Counted from the stretch's first letter, positions 1 through 5,480 are shown. The stretch: 6,191 nucleotides of DNA from an uncultured Candidatus Saccharibacteria bacterium (GCA_947364965.1 CANAUU010000054.1:1-6191); one strand, 5' to 3'. The notes: generated by a model not told the origin, from the sequence alone. Numbers and translations: made by a program.

Positions 1-1
1 C

Positions 2-715
2 GCCACTGTGGTTTCCAGCGACAAAGGCATGAAACTCGAAGAAGTCGGCATGGAAGTCCTCGGTACCTGCGACAAGGTCCTCGCCACCAAGGACGAAACC
101 ACCATCATCAAAGGCGCCGGCAACAAGAAAGCCGTCGCAGACCGTATTGCTCTCATTCAGTCCCAAGCCAAACTCGAGAAATCCGACTACGCTCGCGAAG
201 AACTCGAAAAACGCGCTGCCGCCCTCCTCGGCAAAGTCGCCGTCATCAAAGTTGGTGGCGCTTCCGAAGCCGAAATCGACGAGAAAAAGTTCCGCGTCGA
301 CGATGCCGTTGCCGCGACCAAGGCTGCCCTCGCTGAAGGTATCGTCACCGGCGGCGGCGTCGCCCTCGTAAACCTCGCGGCTAGCCTCAAAGCTGACACT
401 GACGGTGCCAAAATCGTCAAGAAAGCTCTCGAAGCTCCGTTCATCCATATTATAGAAAACGCTGGTCTAAACAGCCAGGCCCTCCTCGCCGAAGTCGAGA
501 AGGCAAAACCCGGCCAAGGAATTAACGTCATGGAACCAGAAAAAGGCCTCGTCGACCTCAAAAAAGCTGGCGTCGTCGACCCAGCCAAGGTCACGAAAGA
601 AGCCGTCCAAAGCGCCACCAGCATTGCTGCCACCGCCATCACTATGGGCGCCCTCATCGTCGACATCCCAGAGAAAGCAGCTCCAGCTACTCCCGACATG
701 GGCGGCATGTACTAA
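2..715 (+). CDS. groEL: 60 kDa chaperonin GroEL, C-terminal part (5' end outside window)
   Basis: GroEL is the ATP-driven folding chaperonin of the cytoplasm. It forms a double ring that encloses unfolded proteins together with GroES. The frame is open from the left edge, so the 237 residues seen are the C-terminal part, starting around residue 295-300 of the E. coli protein; the GTG at 8 is an internal Val codon, not a start. Family landmarks follow in order. The end of the apical domain reads VVSSDKGMKLEEV, then TKDETTII, then VAVIKVGGASEAEIDEKK. RVDDA follows, whose second Asp (codon 302-304) matches catalytic Asp398. Next is the nucleotide-binding triple Gly in EGIVTGGG (codons 350-358), then GVVDPAKVT, whose Asp (578-580) matches the adenine-contacting Asp495. 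The protein ends in the usual Gly/Met tail (DMGGMY). Codons are strongly C-ending. An intrinsic terminator lies 25 bp downstream, so this is the last gene of its transcript. Confidence 0.98.
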   Translation, partial: ATVVSSDKGMKLEEVGMEVLGTCDKVLATKDETTIIKGAGNKKAVADRIALIQSQAKLEKSDYAREELEKRAAALLGKVAVIKVGGASEAEIDEKKFRVDDAVAATKAALAEGIVTGGGVALVNLAASLKADTDGAKIVKKALEAPFIHIIENAGLNSQALLAEVEKAKPGQGINVMEPEKGLVDLKKAGVVDPAKVTKEAVQSATSIAATAITMGALIVDIPEKAAPATPDMGGMY

Positions 716-739
716 ACCATAAAGCACCAAATACCCGCT

Positions 740-765
740 AAAAACTCCTCTCAGGGGGAGTTTTT
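740..765 (+). terminator. Intrinsic terminator of groEL
   Basis: The left arm AAAAACTCC (740-748) pairs perfectly with GGAGTTTTT (757-765). Two further pairs, one of them G-U, close a TCAG tetraloop. The A-run before and T-run after the GC core make it potentially bidirectional, but only groEL runs into it here. Confidence 0.9.
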
Positions 766-805
766 ACTACATCGCTCATTTTCTCCCACCACTCACCATA
801 ATCCT

Positions 806-834
806 TGCTATAATAAATACAAAGTAATTAGGAG
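806..834 (+). promoter_or_regulatory. Extended -10 promoter and ribosome binding site for the gene at 840
   Basis: TGC-TATAAT (806-814) is a perfect extended -10 element. No convincing -35 sits 16-18 bp upstream, so the TG motif probably compensates. AGGAG at 830-834 lies 5 nt before the ATG at 840 and fixes that start. Confidence 0.8.
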
Positions 835-839
835 CTATC

Positions 840-1477
840 ATGGAAAACACCCCAACCCCAAACAATAATCAATCAACCCCCACCATTCCCAAATCCGGCA
901 AAACCCTGCCGTCATCATCGCTGTCGTCGTCGGCGCGCTAGTCGCAATCGCTGCTATCATTTTCGTCGTTTGCGCCTTCCTCATCCCCAAAGATGAAGCC
1001 GAAACCCAACCCGACGACCAACAAACCAGCCAAGATTCCGAAGATACAGACGCCAAGCAAGAAGACCTCAAGACCCTCTCCATCGGTGACCTCAGCGTTA
1101 AATACCCCGCCGCTTGGCAACCCAGCGATGACGAAGATACCTCTGAAGATTCCGTCGCCGTCGATAACGGCGAGGATCGCTATCTCATGTTGACCTACAA
1201 CAACGGTGAAGAACCTATCACCACCGCCGAATTCGCCGAACTCTCCACCGAAGCCTTCAAAGAAATCGGTTTCACTATCGCCGAATCTGCCAAATCCCAA
1301 ACCATCAACGGCAAAGAATGGTCCGCTTCCACCGTTTCCAGCGACGGCGTCTGGCTCAAAATCTTCTTCTACGCCGAAGGTAATGACAACTACATGGTCA
1401 CCTTCAGCACCGACGACAAAGCCGCTCTCGACGACGCCACTGCCCGCAACATCTTCAGCACCATCACCCTCAAATAA
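840..1477 (+). pseudogene. Single-helix membrane-anchored protein with exported PsbP/DUF1795-like domain, interrupted by a frameshift
   Basis: From the ATG at 840 the reading frame gives a Pro/Thr/Asn tail, then hits TAG at 940-942. The -1 frame is open from just after the A-run at 900-903 to the TAA ending at 1477. Adding one A to that run joins both parts into a 212-residue protein. Residues 1-23 are a polar cytoplasmic tail, 24-49 a membrane helix (VIIAVVVGALVAIAAII), 51-76 an acidic linker and about 77-212 the exported domain. That domain opens with LSVKYPAAW, like the V-x-YP-xx-W start of PsbP/DcrB-type domains; this resemblance is only suggestive. No lipobox is present. The exported part could not be translated without the missing base, because no usable start precedes the helix in the second frame. 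A sequencing indel is as likely as a real mutation. Codon use matches groEL. The gene stands alone between its own promoter and terminator. Confidence 0.75.
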
Positions 1478-1499
1478 TCAAAACTCCCCGAGCACACTG

Positions 1500-1525
1500 G
1501 CCCGACAATATTATTATTGTCGGGC
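1500..1525 (+). terminator. Hairpin terminator of the gene at 840-1477
   Basis: GCCCGACAATA (1500-1510) pairs over 11 perfect base pairs with TATTGTCGGGC (1515-1525) around the loop TTAT. The tail CTTTCT is a weak U-tract, so efficiency may be modest. Confidence 0.8.
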
Positions 1526-1582
1526 TTTCTGAAGTAATCCAAACCACTCCAAGCCCCTACCTCATTTTTATCACGCTCAAAC

Positions 1583-1650
1583 TTTATTTTTTACATAAAA
1601 TCCGCTATAATATGTAAAACTACCAAAAATAAAAACTCCAAAAGAAAGGG
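1583..1650 (+). promoter_or_regulatory. Promoter and ribosome binding site for the gene at 1655
   Basis: The -10 element TATAAT (1606-1611) has a weak -35 candidate TTTATT (1583-1588) at 17-bp spacing. It lacks the TG extension seen at the other promoters of this window. A purine-rich site, AAAGGG (1645-1650), lies 4 nt before the ATG. Confidence 0.7.
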
Positions 1651-1654
1651 AATT

Positions 1655-2770
1655 ATGCCCGAAGAAAACCCTAACCCAACTCGCCCAGCTGCTGGCACCG
1701 CCAGCACACCAGGCGTAAACACTGCAAATACTCCTAACGCGTCGACCGCCGAACCATCAACCACCACAAGCACACCAACTGCCGAGCCAACCGACACTCC
1801 CACAGCCAGCGCACCAACCAGCAGTACACCATCCGATACCACGAGCAACTCCGCCAACCCCGCCACTCCAGAATCGGTCGCCCCATCCGCTCCTCAGCCA
1901 ACCCCCAACAACCCACAAGACACCACCCCAGCCCCAATGGCCTCGCCCATCATGAAATCCGCCCTCAACAAGCCAAAGAACAAACTCCTCCCAATCGTCA
2001 TCATTCTCGCCATTCTCACCCTCACCGGCCTCGGTACCAGCATTTTCGGCTTCACCCAAATTTCCAACAAAGATTCCGAAATCGTCCGCCTGAAAAACCA
2101 AATCGCCAGCCAAGTCACCCCACCCAGCGACGAAACCCCTGACAACCCCGACGATAATCCCGAAAACCCAGAAAATCCTGACGAAATCAGCCCAGAAATC
2201 CGCAGCAAAGTTCTTGCCAGCATCCCCAGCGGCCTCGCCTTTGCCGACGCTAAAGAGCTCAACGCCAAAAATCCTGACGCTCGCGACACCGTCCACTTTA
2301 TCCGCGGCGGCGTCAACGGTTGGACCACACAATCACCTGTCTACCTCGACTGGAACCTCGAAGATAGTGTCGGCACCCTCACGCTCAACTGGGATATCGC
2401 CAAAGAAGTCTATGGACTTACCACCGATAAAACTAGCACCGAAAGCCTCACTGACTTCGGCCCCAACAACACTGAAGTTGTCGATGTTCTCGCCTGCGGT
2501 TTCGGCCAAGCCGCTGGCGACGAAACCATCCTCTTTCTCATGAAAGATGGCGCCGTCGAATACATTCCACTCCGCAAAGCCTTCGCCAACAACAACTTCA
2601 AGTCCTATGGCAAACTCAGCGGCGTCGAAAACGTCATCAAACTCCTCCCGGTCTCCGTCAACAACCGCCATGGAGCCGGAGGATACGTCAGCACAGTCGC
2701 CCAACGCGCCGACGGCAACTACTATGATTTGTCCTCAATCACCCGTGCCACTGGCAATTACGAACCCTAA
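1655..2770 (+). CDS. Membrane-anchored protein with Pro/Thr-rich cytoplasmic tail and exported domain, function unknown
   Basis: This 371-residue protein has a clear layout. Residues 1-100 are low-complexity Thr/Pro/Ser/Ala with few charges. Residues 101-110 are Lys-rich, and 111-133 form one membrane helix (LLPIVIILAILTLTGLG). Residues 137-153 (NKDSEIVRLKNQIASQ) could be a short coiled coil, and 155-180 are an acidic Pro/Asp/Glu/Asn linker with ENPENPD units. Residues 181-371 are a folded domain with alternating strand-like segments. The absence of an N-terminal signal and the positive patch before the helix suggest the tail is inside and the domain outside. No catalytic motif is recognised. 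The start is supported by the site at 1645-1650. The layout parallels the preceding frameshifted gene, although the exported domains do not look alike. The gene is monocistronic, with its own promoter and terminator. A cell-surface or envelope role is inference. Confidence 0.9.
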   Translation: MPEENPNPTRPAAGTASTPGVNTANTPNASTAEPSTTTSTPTAEPTDTPTASAPTSSTPSDTTSNSANPATPESVAPSAPQPTPNNPQDTTPAPMASPIMKSALNKPKNKLLPIVIILAILTLTGLGTSIFGFTQISNKDSEIVRLKNQIASQVTPPSDETPDNPDDNPENPENPDEISPEIRSKVLASIPSGLAFADAKELNAKNPDARDTVHFIRGGVNGWTTQSPVYLDWNLEDSVGTLTLNWDIAKEVYGLTTDKTSTESLTDFGPNNTEVVDVLACGFGQAAGDETILFLMKDGAVEYIPLRKAFANNNFKSYGKLSGVENVIKLLPVSVNNRHGAGGYVSTVAQRADGNYYDLSSITRATGNYEP

Positions 2771-2786
2771 ACCTGCCATCAGCCAT

Positions 2787-2812
2787 AAAGCCCCTCATCC
2801 AGAGGGGCTTTT
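2787..2812 (+). terminator. Intrinsic terminator of the gene at 1655-2770
   Basis: AAAGCCCCTC (2787-2796) pairs perfectly with GAGGGGCTTT (2802-2811) around the loop ATCCA. The right arm ends in TTTT (2809-2812). Confidence 0.92.
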
Positions 2813-2875
2813 GCTGCCTAATCGAACTCAAATCACCTCTCCAACACAGCTCACCCCACCCTCCATCCTGCCCTC

Positions 2876-2904
2876 TTGACAAAATCACATACCTGTGCTA
2901 CAAT
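2876..2904 (+). promoter_or_regulatory. Near-consensus sigma-70-type promoter for the gene at 3125
   Basis: Perfect TTGACA (2876-2881), a 17-bp spacer and TGC-TACAAT (2896-2904) give the strongest promoter in the window. Transcription should start near 2911, about 214 nt before the next start codon. The other leaders here are roughly 20-40 nt. Confidence 0.88.
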
Positions 2905-2917
2905 AGTAGCATAACAC

Positions 2918-2991
2918 GGCATATCTTGAATAACCGCGCTCTTTTTCAATTTGCTCTACCCTGACAACCACGGTTATTTCCTGATATTGCC
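2918..2991 (+). promoter_or_regulatory. Structured 5' leader element (possible riboregulator)
   Basis: A three-part stem can be drawn: GGC/GCC (2918-2920 with 2989-2991), ATATC/GATAT (2921-2925 with 2983-2987, one bulged T) and AATAACCG/CGGTTATT (2929-2936 with 2971-2978). It closes a 34-nt pyrimidine-rich terminal loop. It begins a few nucleotides after the predicted start of transcription. No known riboswitch consensus was recognised. It may be a regulatory leader, a 5' stabilising stem or part of a small RNA. Confidence 0.5.
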
Positions 2992-2994
2992 TCT

Positions 2995-3046
2995 ATTTCA
3001 CAGCATCAAACTAGCTGACCCTAACGCCAATTTCGCAGCATCAAAC
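2995..3046 (+). repeat. Two direct copies of a 17-bp motif in the leader
   Basis: ATTTCRCAGCATCAAAC occurs at 2995-3011 and 3030-3046, with one mismatch (A or G at position 6) and a 35-bp period. Both copies lie in the untranslated leader, between the stem at 2918-2991 and the ribosome binding site. They could be paired binding sites for a protein or RNA, or the trace of a small duplication. Confidence 0.75.
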
Positions 3047-3110
3047 CTAACAAACTACCCCCAGCACTAAACCCTACAACCACTAGTCCACAATCCAGAG
3101 AAAAGTACCA

Positions 3111-3124
3111 AAGGAGGAAACCTC
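3111..3124 (+). promoter_or_regulatory. Strong Shine-Dalgarno inside a small hairpin
   Basis: AAGGAGG (3111-3117) lies 7 nt before the ATG at 3125 and fixes that start. GAGG (3114-3117) can pair with CCTC (3121-3124) across the triloop AAA. That would partly hide the site in a weak 4-bp hairpin directly before the start codon. Confidence 0.7.
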
Positions 3125-3988
3125 ATGACACCCGACCAGAACCCAGCGCCCATTCAAGATTTCACCCCCATCCGCGAAAACGCTCGCTTTCCCGGTTTTT
3201 ATGCCGGCCTTATCGGCGTTGTGTCTTTCGCCATTGCCACTCTACTCGATTATCTCACCTACCTTGCCTGGCGCCACTTCTATCCTGACGCCCACACCCT
3301 CATCGCCCTCCTCATAGTCGCCCTCATTATCCTCGTCGAAACCCCGACCCTCATCTATATCACCTACTCCCTTTCCATTTTCACCATCAACCACCTCGTT
3401 GGCCACCCCTTCATCGAAACTACCCCGCCCAAATCCAACTCTGTTTACGCCACCGCGTATTCAATCACTCCAACCCACACCCTCCCCCACGCTTACAACC
3501 AACGCGACCACGATGGCGACCCCTTCTGCGAACTCTATCTCTGCCTCTCCTACGCCGAAATCTTCGACGCATACGCACGCCTCCGCAAAACCCACCGCAT
3601 TTTCTGCTACCTCAACACCATCAGCCTCCCCAGCCATCTTGGTCGTCGCACCCCAATCCTTACTCGTCGCACCGCCCAACAAATCCTCGACGCTATGCGC
3701 ACCCAACATCCCGACCTGCCTAACCGATGCTACGCCATCATTTGCTACCCCTTTTACGCCTCCTATCCAGATCACATCGCTCTCCCCGAGCGCCAAGTCT
3801 TTCTCTCCCGCGACATTATTCGCAACCTTCTCCACGCCCTTAGCGCAGAAGGGAACGCCCTCCCCCGCACCGAAACCATCGTCAACATCGGCGACGGCGA
3901 AAGCCTCGCCCTCACAGCTCGATATCTCCGCGAAAGCTTCACCCGCATCTCCACCGAAAACGAGTTCATCTACCTCCCTCTCTCCTAA
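3125..3988 (+). CDS. Two-helix membrane protein with cytosolic domain, function unknown
   Basis: This 287-residue protein begins with a polar Pro-rich stretch (1-22). Two membrane helices follow: about 24-47 (FYAGLIGVVSFAIATLLDYL) and 57-85 (LIALLIVALIILVETPTLIY). The soluble part covers about 90-287. With a short N-terminal tail and two helices, both ends most likely lie in the cytoplasm. The soluble part contains HDGDPFCELYLCLSYAEIF and a Cys pair in RCYAIICYPF, but no motif I can assign. The family is not recognised. Codon use is strongly C-ending, like groEL, and supports a real resident gene. It is transcribed alone from the strong promoter at 2876-2904 through a long structured leader, so post-transcriptional control is plausible. 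About 100 nt of C/A-rich sequence separate its stop from the terminator. Confidence 0.85.
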   Translation: MTPDQNPAPIQDFTPIRENARFPGFYAGLIGVVSFAIATLLDYLTYLAWRHFYPDAHTLIALLIVALIILVETPTLIYITYSLSIFTINHLVGHPFIETTPPKSNSVYATAYSITPTHTLPHAYNQRDHDGDPFCELYLCLSYAEIFDAYARLRKTHRIFCYLNTISLPSHLGRRTPILTRRTAQQILDAMRTQHPDLPNRCYAIICYPFYASYPDHIALPERQVFLSRDIIRNLLHALSAEGNALPRTETIVNIGDGESLALTARYLRESFTRISTENEFIYLPLS

Positions 3989-4087
3989 CAACAGCTCTCA
4001 AACGCACGCCCACAAGCCCCAACCAACCAATATAGACCACCTACGCCAATCGCATAATCAGGCACCAACACAGAACCAGGCACGAGC

Positions 4088-4117
4088 AAAAGTCCCCCGC
4101 ACCCGCGAGGGACTTTT
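4088..4117 (+). terminator. Intrinsic terminator of the gene at 3125-3988
   Basis: AAAAGTCCC (4088-4096) pairs with GGGACTTTT (4109-4117). After one C-A mismatch, CGC/GCG continues the stem to a 4-nt loop. The right arm supplies the TTTT tail. Confidence 0.9.
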
Positions 4118-4214
4118 CCATCCCAAAACACCAACCAGCTCTAGGGATGTTGTTGACGAAATATGTTCAAGACAAGCAAAAACCTAACGAGCTTAGCTTA
4201 AGATTAGCGCAAGA

Positions 4215-4341
4215 CTCTAACGAGGCTATTTGAGATGAATTACAAGGCAAAATTGAGTAGCGCAAAAGGGACGTATTTATCATACGTCCCTTGCGCAACG
4301 GAAATTTTAACGCAGTAAGTCGCTCAAATAGTCCGTTAGAG
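4215..4341. repeat. 127-bp imperfect palindrome overlapping the 3' end of the minus-strand gene
   Basis: The arms pair in blocks. From outside in they are CTCTAACG/CGTTAGAG (4215-4222, 4334-4341), CTATTTGAG/CTCAAATAG (4226-4234, 4323-4331), GAATTAC/GTAAGTC with one mismatch (4237-4243, 4315-4321), AAAATT/AATTTT (4249-4254, 4303-4308), GCGCAA/TTGCGC (4260-4265, 4291-4296) and GGGACGTAT/ATACGTCCC (4268-4276, 4282-4290). About 46 base pairs form in 127 nt. Most unpaired extra bases lie on the left arm. The outer block on the right contains the stop codon of the minus-strand gene (4336-4338). The apex works as its terminator. The rest exceeds what termination needs and could be an mRNA 3' structure, a stable small RNA or a recombination-type site. 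Confidence 0.85.
4260..4296 (-). terminator. Intrinsic terminator of the minus-strand gene at 4336-4824 (apex of the palindrome)
   Basis: Read on the minus strand, GGGACGTAT, the loop GATAA, ATACGTCCC and then TTTT form a standard terminator about 45 nt after the stop codon. GCGCAA/TTGCGC extends the stem at its base. On the plus strand only TT follows the stem, so the direction is clear. Confidence 0.85.
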
Positions 4342-4824
4342 CGACATTTCGTCAATGCTATTAATAAGATACAGCAACGAATCCGCCCGCACCTTATCAT
4401 CACGAATCTGGCGAGCCGCCTCATAAGCCGGAGCAATCACCGCCTTATCGCGCATCGTATTCAACATTTCCTGATAAAGCATAAAGCGCTTCTCTGGATC
4501 AACTTCAACCCGGTCCATAATCGGGAAGAGCTCCTTGAGCGCCGCTTCCTTAACTTTCGAAATATCAGAACCAGAGCCATAACCACCCATCGAGCGACCA
4601 AAGCTAGCAGCCCCCATCGGAGGAACCGTCGGCATCCCCATCTGTGGAGCCGGATTCTGTGGCAAACGCATCGCGCCTGGCTGACCCGCTGGCGGCATCA
4701 TCGGTGGCTGACCTGCCGGAGCCGGATTATTTGATGGCTTCGGACCACCAGCCGAACCACCCTTTTGGGTGATCTCGTCGATTGCGCGCTGCAAATCGTT
4801 GTCTTTGTTGCGGTTTTGGTTCAT
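4336..4824 (-). CDS. Low-complexity Pro/Gly/Met-rich protein with helical C-terminal domain, function unknown
   Basis: The 162-residue product starts at the ATG at 4824-4822, because GGGAG lies 5 nt upstream. A GTG four codons earlier overlaps that ribosome binding site and is rejected. Residues 1-20 are polar and probably helical (LQRAIDEITQKGG). Residues about 22-85 are Pro/Gly/Met/Gln/Asn-rich and likely disordered, with PAGQP twice. Residues about 86-162 look like a compact helical domain (SKVKEAALKELFPIM, EKRFMLYQEMLNTM, PAYEAARQIRDDK, ADSLLYLINSIDEM). There is no signal peptide or membrane helix, so it is probably cytoplasmic. The family is not recognised; an adaptor or assembly role is a guess from the architecture. 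It has its own promoter, which overlaps the end of the upstream gene, and its stop codon sits in the outer arm of the large palindrome. Confidence 0.88.
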   Translation of the reverse strand: MNQNRNKDNDLQRAIDEITQKGGSAGGPKPSNNPAPAGQPPMMPPAGQPGAMRLPQNPAPQMGMPTVPPMGAASFGRSMGGYGSGSDISKVKEAALKELFPIMDRVEVDPEKRFMLYQEMLNTMRDKAVIAPAYEAARQIRDDKVRADSLLYLINSIDEMSL

Positions 4825-4866
4825 ATTATCTCCCACCGTTATTACTTACTTTAACGTATACTATAT

Positions 4867-4875
4867 ATTATATCA
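4867..4875 (-). promoter_or_regulatory. Extended -10 promoter for the gene at 4336-4824
   Basis: On the minus strand TGA-TATAAT occupies 4875-4867, immediately beyond the stop of the upstream gene (4882). The -35 candidates (TCTTGC or TTGCGT, 17- or 15-bp spacing) fall inside the 3' end of that gene and are weak. The 5' leader would be about 35 nt. Confidence 0.78.
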
Positions 4876-4881
4876 CAAAAA

Positions 4882-5388
4882 TCAAATACGCAAGAACTTT
4901 ATTAACTTATCCAGCATATCTAATTTTACCTCTTCCATCGGCAGCCTCGCCCCAAAAGCGTCCACGATCTCCTCACCCTGCGCCTCCGGAAAATATACTG
5001 TCACCCGTGGCGAGAATCGCTTCCGTGGCGTCAAAACAATCGCAAAGTGCGACTCCTCATGTAGCAACCCAAACGACTTAAAATCGCTATAATTGTATAG
5101 TTTATCGCCTTCGCTTAAACCTTTATTCGACAGGGAATAACGCAAAATCCGCGGCGGCCGCATCGCATAAATCATCAACGCCACCACGCTCAAAATCACC
5201 ACTGCGAGAAAACTCCACCACTGCAGAAGCACCGAAATCCCCGACAGGACCAACCCGACCGCCACCAAACCAACATACCACCACGTCGTCTTATCACGCA
5301 CGATATATTCCTCAGCTTCCCAACTAATATCCGTTTGTACCTGTTTGGTAATATTTTTCGAAGTATTCTTCGATGCATTCGTAGCCAT
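4882..5388 (-). CDS. Two-helix membrane protein with small cytosolic (PH-like?) domain
   Basis: This 168-residue protein has a polar N-terminal tail (1-33). Two closely spaced membrane helices follow: about 35-55 (TWWYVGLVAVGLVLSGISVLL) and 57-76 (WWSFLAVVILSVVALMIYAM). The next residues are MRPPR, and about 82-168 form a small soluble domain. Its strand-rich pattern (ILRYSLSNKGLSEGDKLYNY, HFAIVLTPRKRF, RVTVYFPE) followed by a C-terminal helix (VKLDMLDKLIKFLRI) resembles bacterial PH-like domains attached to paired helices. This is a fold guess, not a family match. Both ends are predicted to be cytosolic. The stop is TGA. No Shine-Dalgarno precedes the ATG, and an extended -10 sits so close that the mRNA probably begins at the start codon. 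The first codons are A/T-rich, unlike the C-ending body, which fits leaderless initiation. The gene at 4336-4824 follows by 57 nt with its own promoter. Confidence 0.9.
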   Translation of the reverse strand: MATNASKNTSKNITKQVQTDISWEAEEYIVRDKTTWWYVGLVAVGLVLSGISVLLQWWSFLAVVILSVVALMIYAMRPPRILRYSLSNKGLSEGDKLYNYSDFKSFGLLHEESHFAIVLTPRKRFSPRVTVYFPEAQGEEIVDAFGARLPMEEVKLDMLDKLIKFLRI

Positions 5389-5394
5389 AACTAT

Positions 5395-5403
5395 ATTCTA
5401 CCA
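5395..5403 (-). promoter_or_regulatory. Extended -10 promoter placed for a leaderless mRNA
   Basis: On the minus strand TGG-TAGAAT occupies 5403-5395. Exactly 6 nt (5394-5389) separate it from the A of the ATG at 5388, the usual -10 to +1 distance. The upstream GGGAG near 5431 lies before the -10 box and cannot be the ribosome binding site of this transcript. Confidence 0.65.
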
Positions 5404-5415
5404 TATTCCCACTGC

Positions 5416-5429
5416 TTTTCGCACGAAAA
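5416..5429. promoter_or_regulatory. 14-bp inverted repeat over the -35 region, possible operator
   Basis: TTTTCG (5416-5421) and CGAAAA (5424-5429) are inverted around CA. The repeat covers the position expected for the -35 element (5418-5423) of the minus-strand promoter at 5395-5403. A repressor bound here would block that promoter. No matching regulator is visible nearby. Confidence 0.4.
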
Positions 5430-5440
5430 TCTCCCACAAC

Positions 5441-5479
5441 AAAAAACCGCCCAACGGCAGCCTATTCGTATTTTGGCGG
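5441..5479 (-). terminator. Apparently orphan minus-strand terminator
   Basis: Read on the minus strand, CCGCC (5479-5475) pairs with GGCGG (5451-5447), extended by AA/TT past one bulge, and is followed directly by six Ts. The loop is large (about 18 nt). No minus-strand gene lies to its right within the window, so its upstream gene is either beyond the edge or was displaced. Confidence 0.5.
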
Positions 5480-5480
5480 G

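Noticed and set aside
897..910. Programmed -1 ribosomal frameshift at GGC AAA ACC
   Set aside because: The site does not fit the X-XXY-YYZ slippery pattern. A Lys tRNA moving back one base would face CAA, and no clear pseudoknot follows.
1655..1960. Tandem DNA repeat or CRISPR-like array in the Thr/Pro-rich stretch
   Set aside because: The repetition is low-complexity protein coding without a fixed repeat unit or spacers.
2951..3070. TTG-started 39-codon frame in the long leader (LYPDNHGYFLIL...), a possible leader peptide
   Set aside because: There is no ribosome binding site before the TTG, and part of the frame falls in the stem and in the direct repeat. No coding evidence beyond the open frame.
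3399..4187. 262-codon plus-strand frame overlapping the 3125-3988 gene
   Set aside because: It is a Ser/Thr/Pro-rich shadow of the real gene, created by its C-ending codons, and it runs through the terminator at 4088-4117.
4182..4341. Integron attC site (ACCTAAC and GTTAGA boxes around a palindrome)
   Set aside because: Not called as a feature. The outer boxes only partly fit RYYYAAC/GTTRRRY, the arms pair more fully than in known attC sites, no second site lies upstream of the gene, and the gene has its own promoter. Kept as one hypothesis in the findings.
4825..4836. Alternative GTG start four codons upstream for the 4336-4824 gene
   Set aside because: The GTG overlaps the GGGAG ribosome binding site that serves the ATG at 4824-4822.
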